DNA from: Myxococcales bacterium | GTDB lineage: Bacteria > Myxococcota_A > Polyangia > Polyangiales > JADJMO01 | Direction of reading: 5' to 3' | Assembly (NCBI GenBank): GCA_021783935.1 | Contig: JAJXTK010000075.1 | Coordinates: 1-14,627, forward strand | DNA: 14,627 nt | The notes under the pieces: generated by a model | What the model was told of the DNA's origin: nothing | The model's database searches: none | Seen by the model: the letters and a program-made list of their open reading frames with translations, nothing else | Shown: one piece after another, positions 12,905-14,627 of the stretch | Layout of the letters: the number at the start of each line of letters is the position of its first letter | How positions within the stretch are numbered: the first letter of the stretch is position 1 | Made by a program: the position numbers and the translations under genes

Positions 12905-14627
<1,723 letters not shown>

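Overview
The window is very GC-rich DNA with dense, high-GC3 coding, which fits a Myxococcota-like or other high-GC proteobacterium. That is an inference from composition, because no rRNA or lineage marker is present. It spans the right end of an integrated mobile element (positions 1 to about 10,922) and the host chromosome it sits in (about 10,922 to 14,627). The junction is a tRNA-Leu(CAA) gene on the minus strand. The element's tyrosine integrase runs into the 3' part of that tRNA in antisense, so its last 16 residues are read from tRNA sequence. No second copy of the tRNA 3' end occurs in the window, so the other attachment site lies beyond position 1.

The element has no recognisable capsid, terminase, relaxase or cas gene in view. 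Its left part (1-5834) is a tightly packed plus-strand set. It starts with a partial excisionase-like winged-helix protein and a small helical protein, then a phage replisome-organizer-like protein (650-2083). Unknown proteins follow: one with a lone CxxC, one with a proline-rich start and coiled coil, and one with a zinc ribbon. The set ends with a small DNA-binding-like protein with a coiled-coil tail (5466-5834). Many genes overlap by GTGA, ATGA or TGATG, so translational coupling is the rule.

The most unusual stretch is 5835-6314. It holds five copies of a 36-bp repeat, four of them identical, separated by 39, 53, 35 and 36 bases. This resembles a CRISPR array, but there are no cas genes, and the intervening sequences carry inverted repeats of unrelated sequence placed at the same edge of the 36-mer. 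I read it as an array of structured units (36-mer plus variable hairpin) of unknown function. On its right, a two-gene minus-strand operon (6853 to 6315) points into the array. That operon and a plus-strand ribbon-helix-helix regulator gene (7070-7279) diverge from an AT-richer control region holding a 25-bp imperfect palindrome.

From 7276 to 9646 there are more small unknown plus-strand genes, again mostly overlapping, and then the integrase (9647-10972). The host flank carries modB and modC (molybdate ABC transporter permease and ATPase, without modA in view). Converging on them is the C-terminal 573 residues of pyruvate phosphate dikinase (ppdK), cut by the window end. A hairpin followed by a T run lies between modC and ppdK and probably terminates ppdK.
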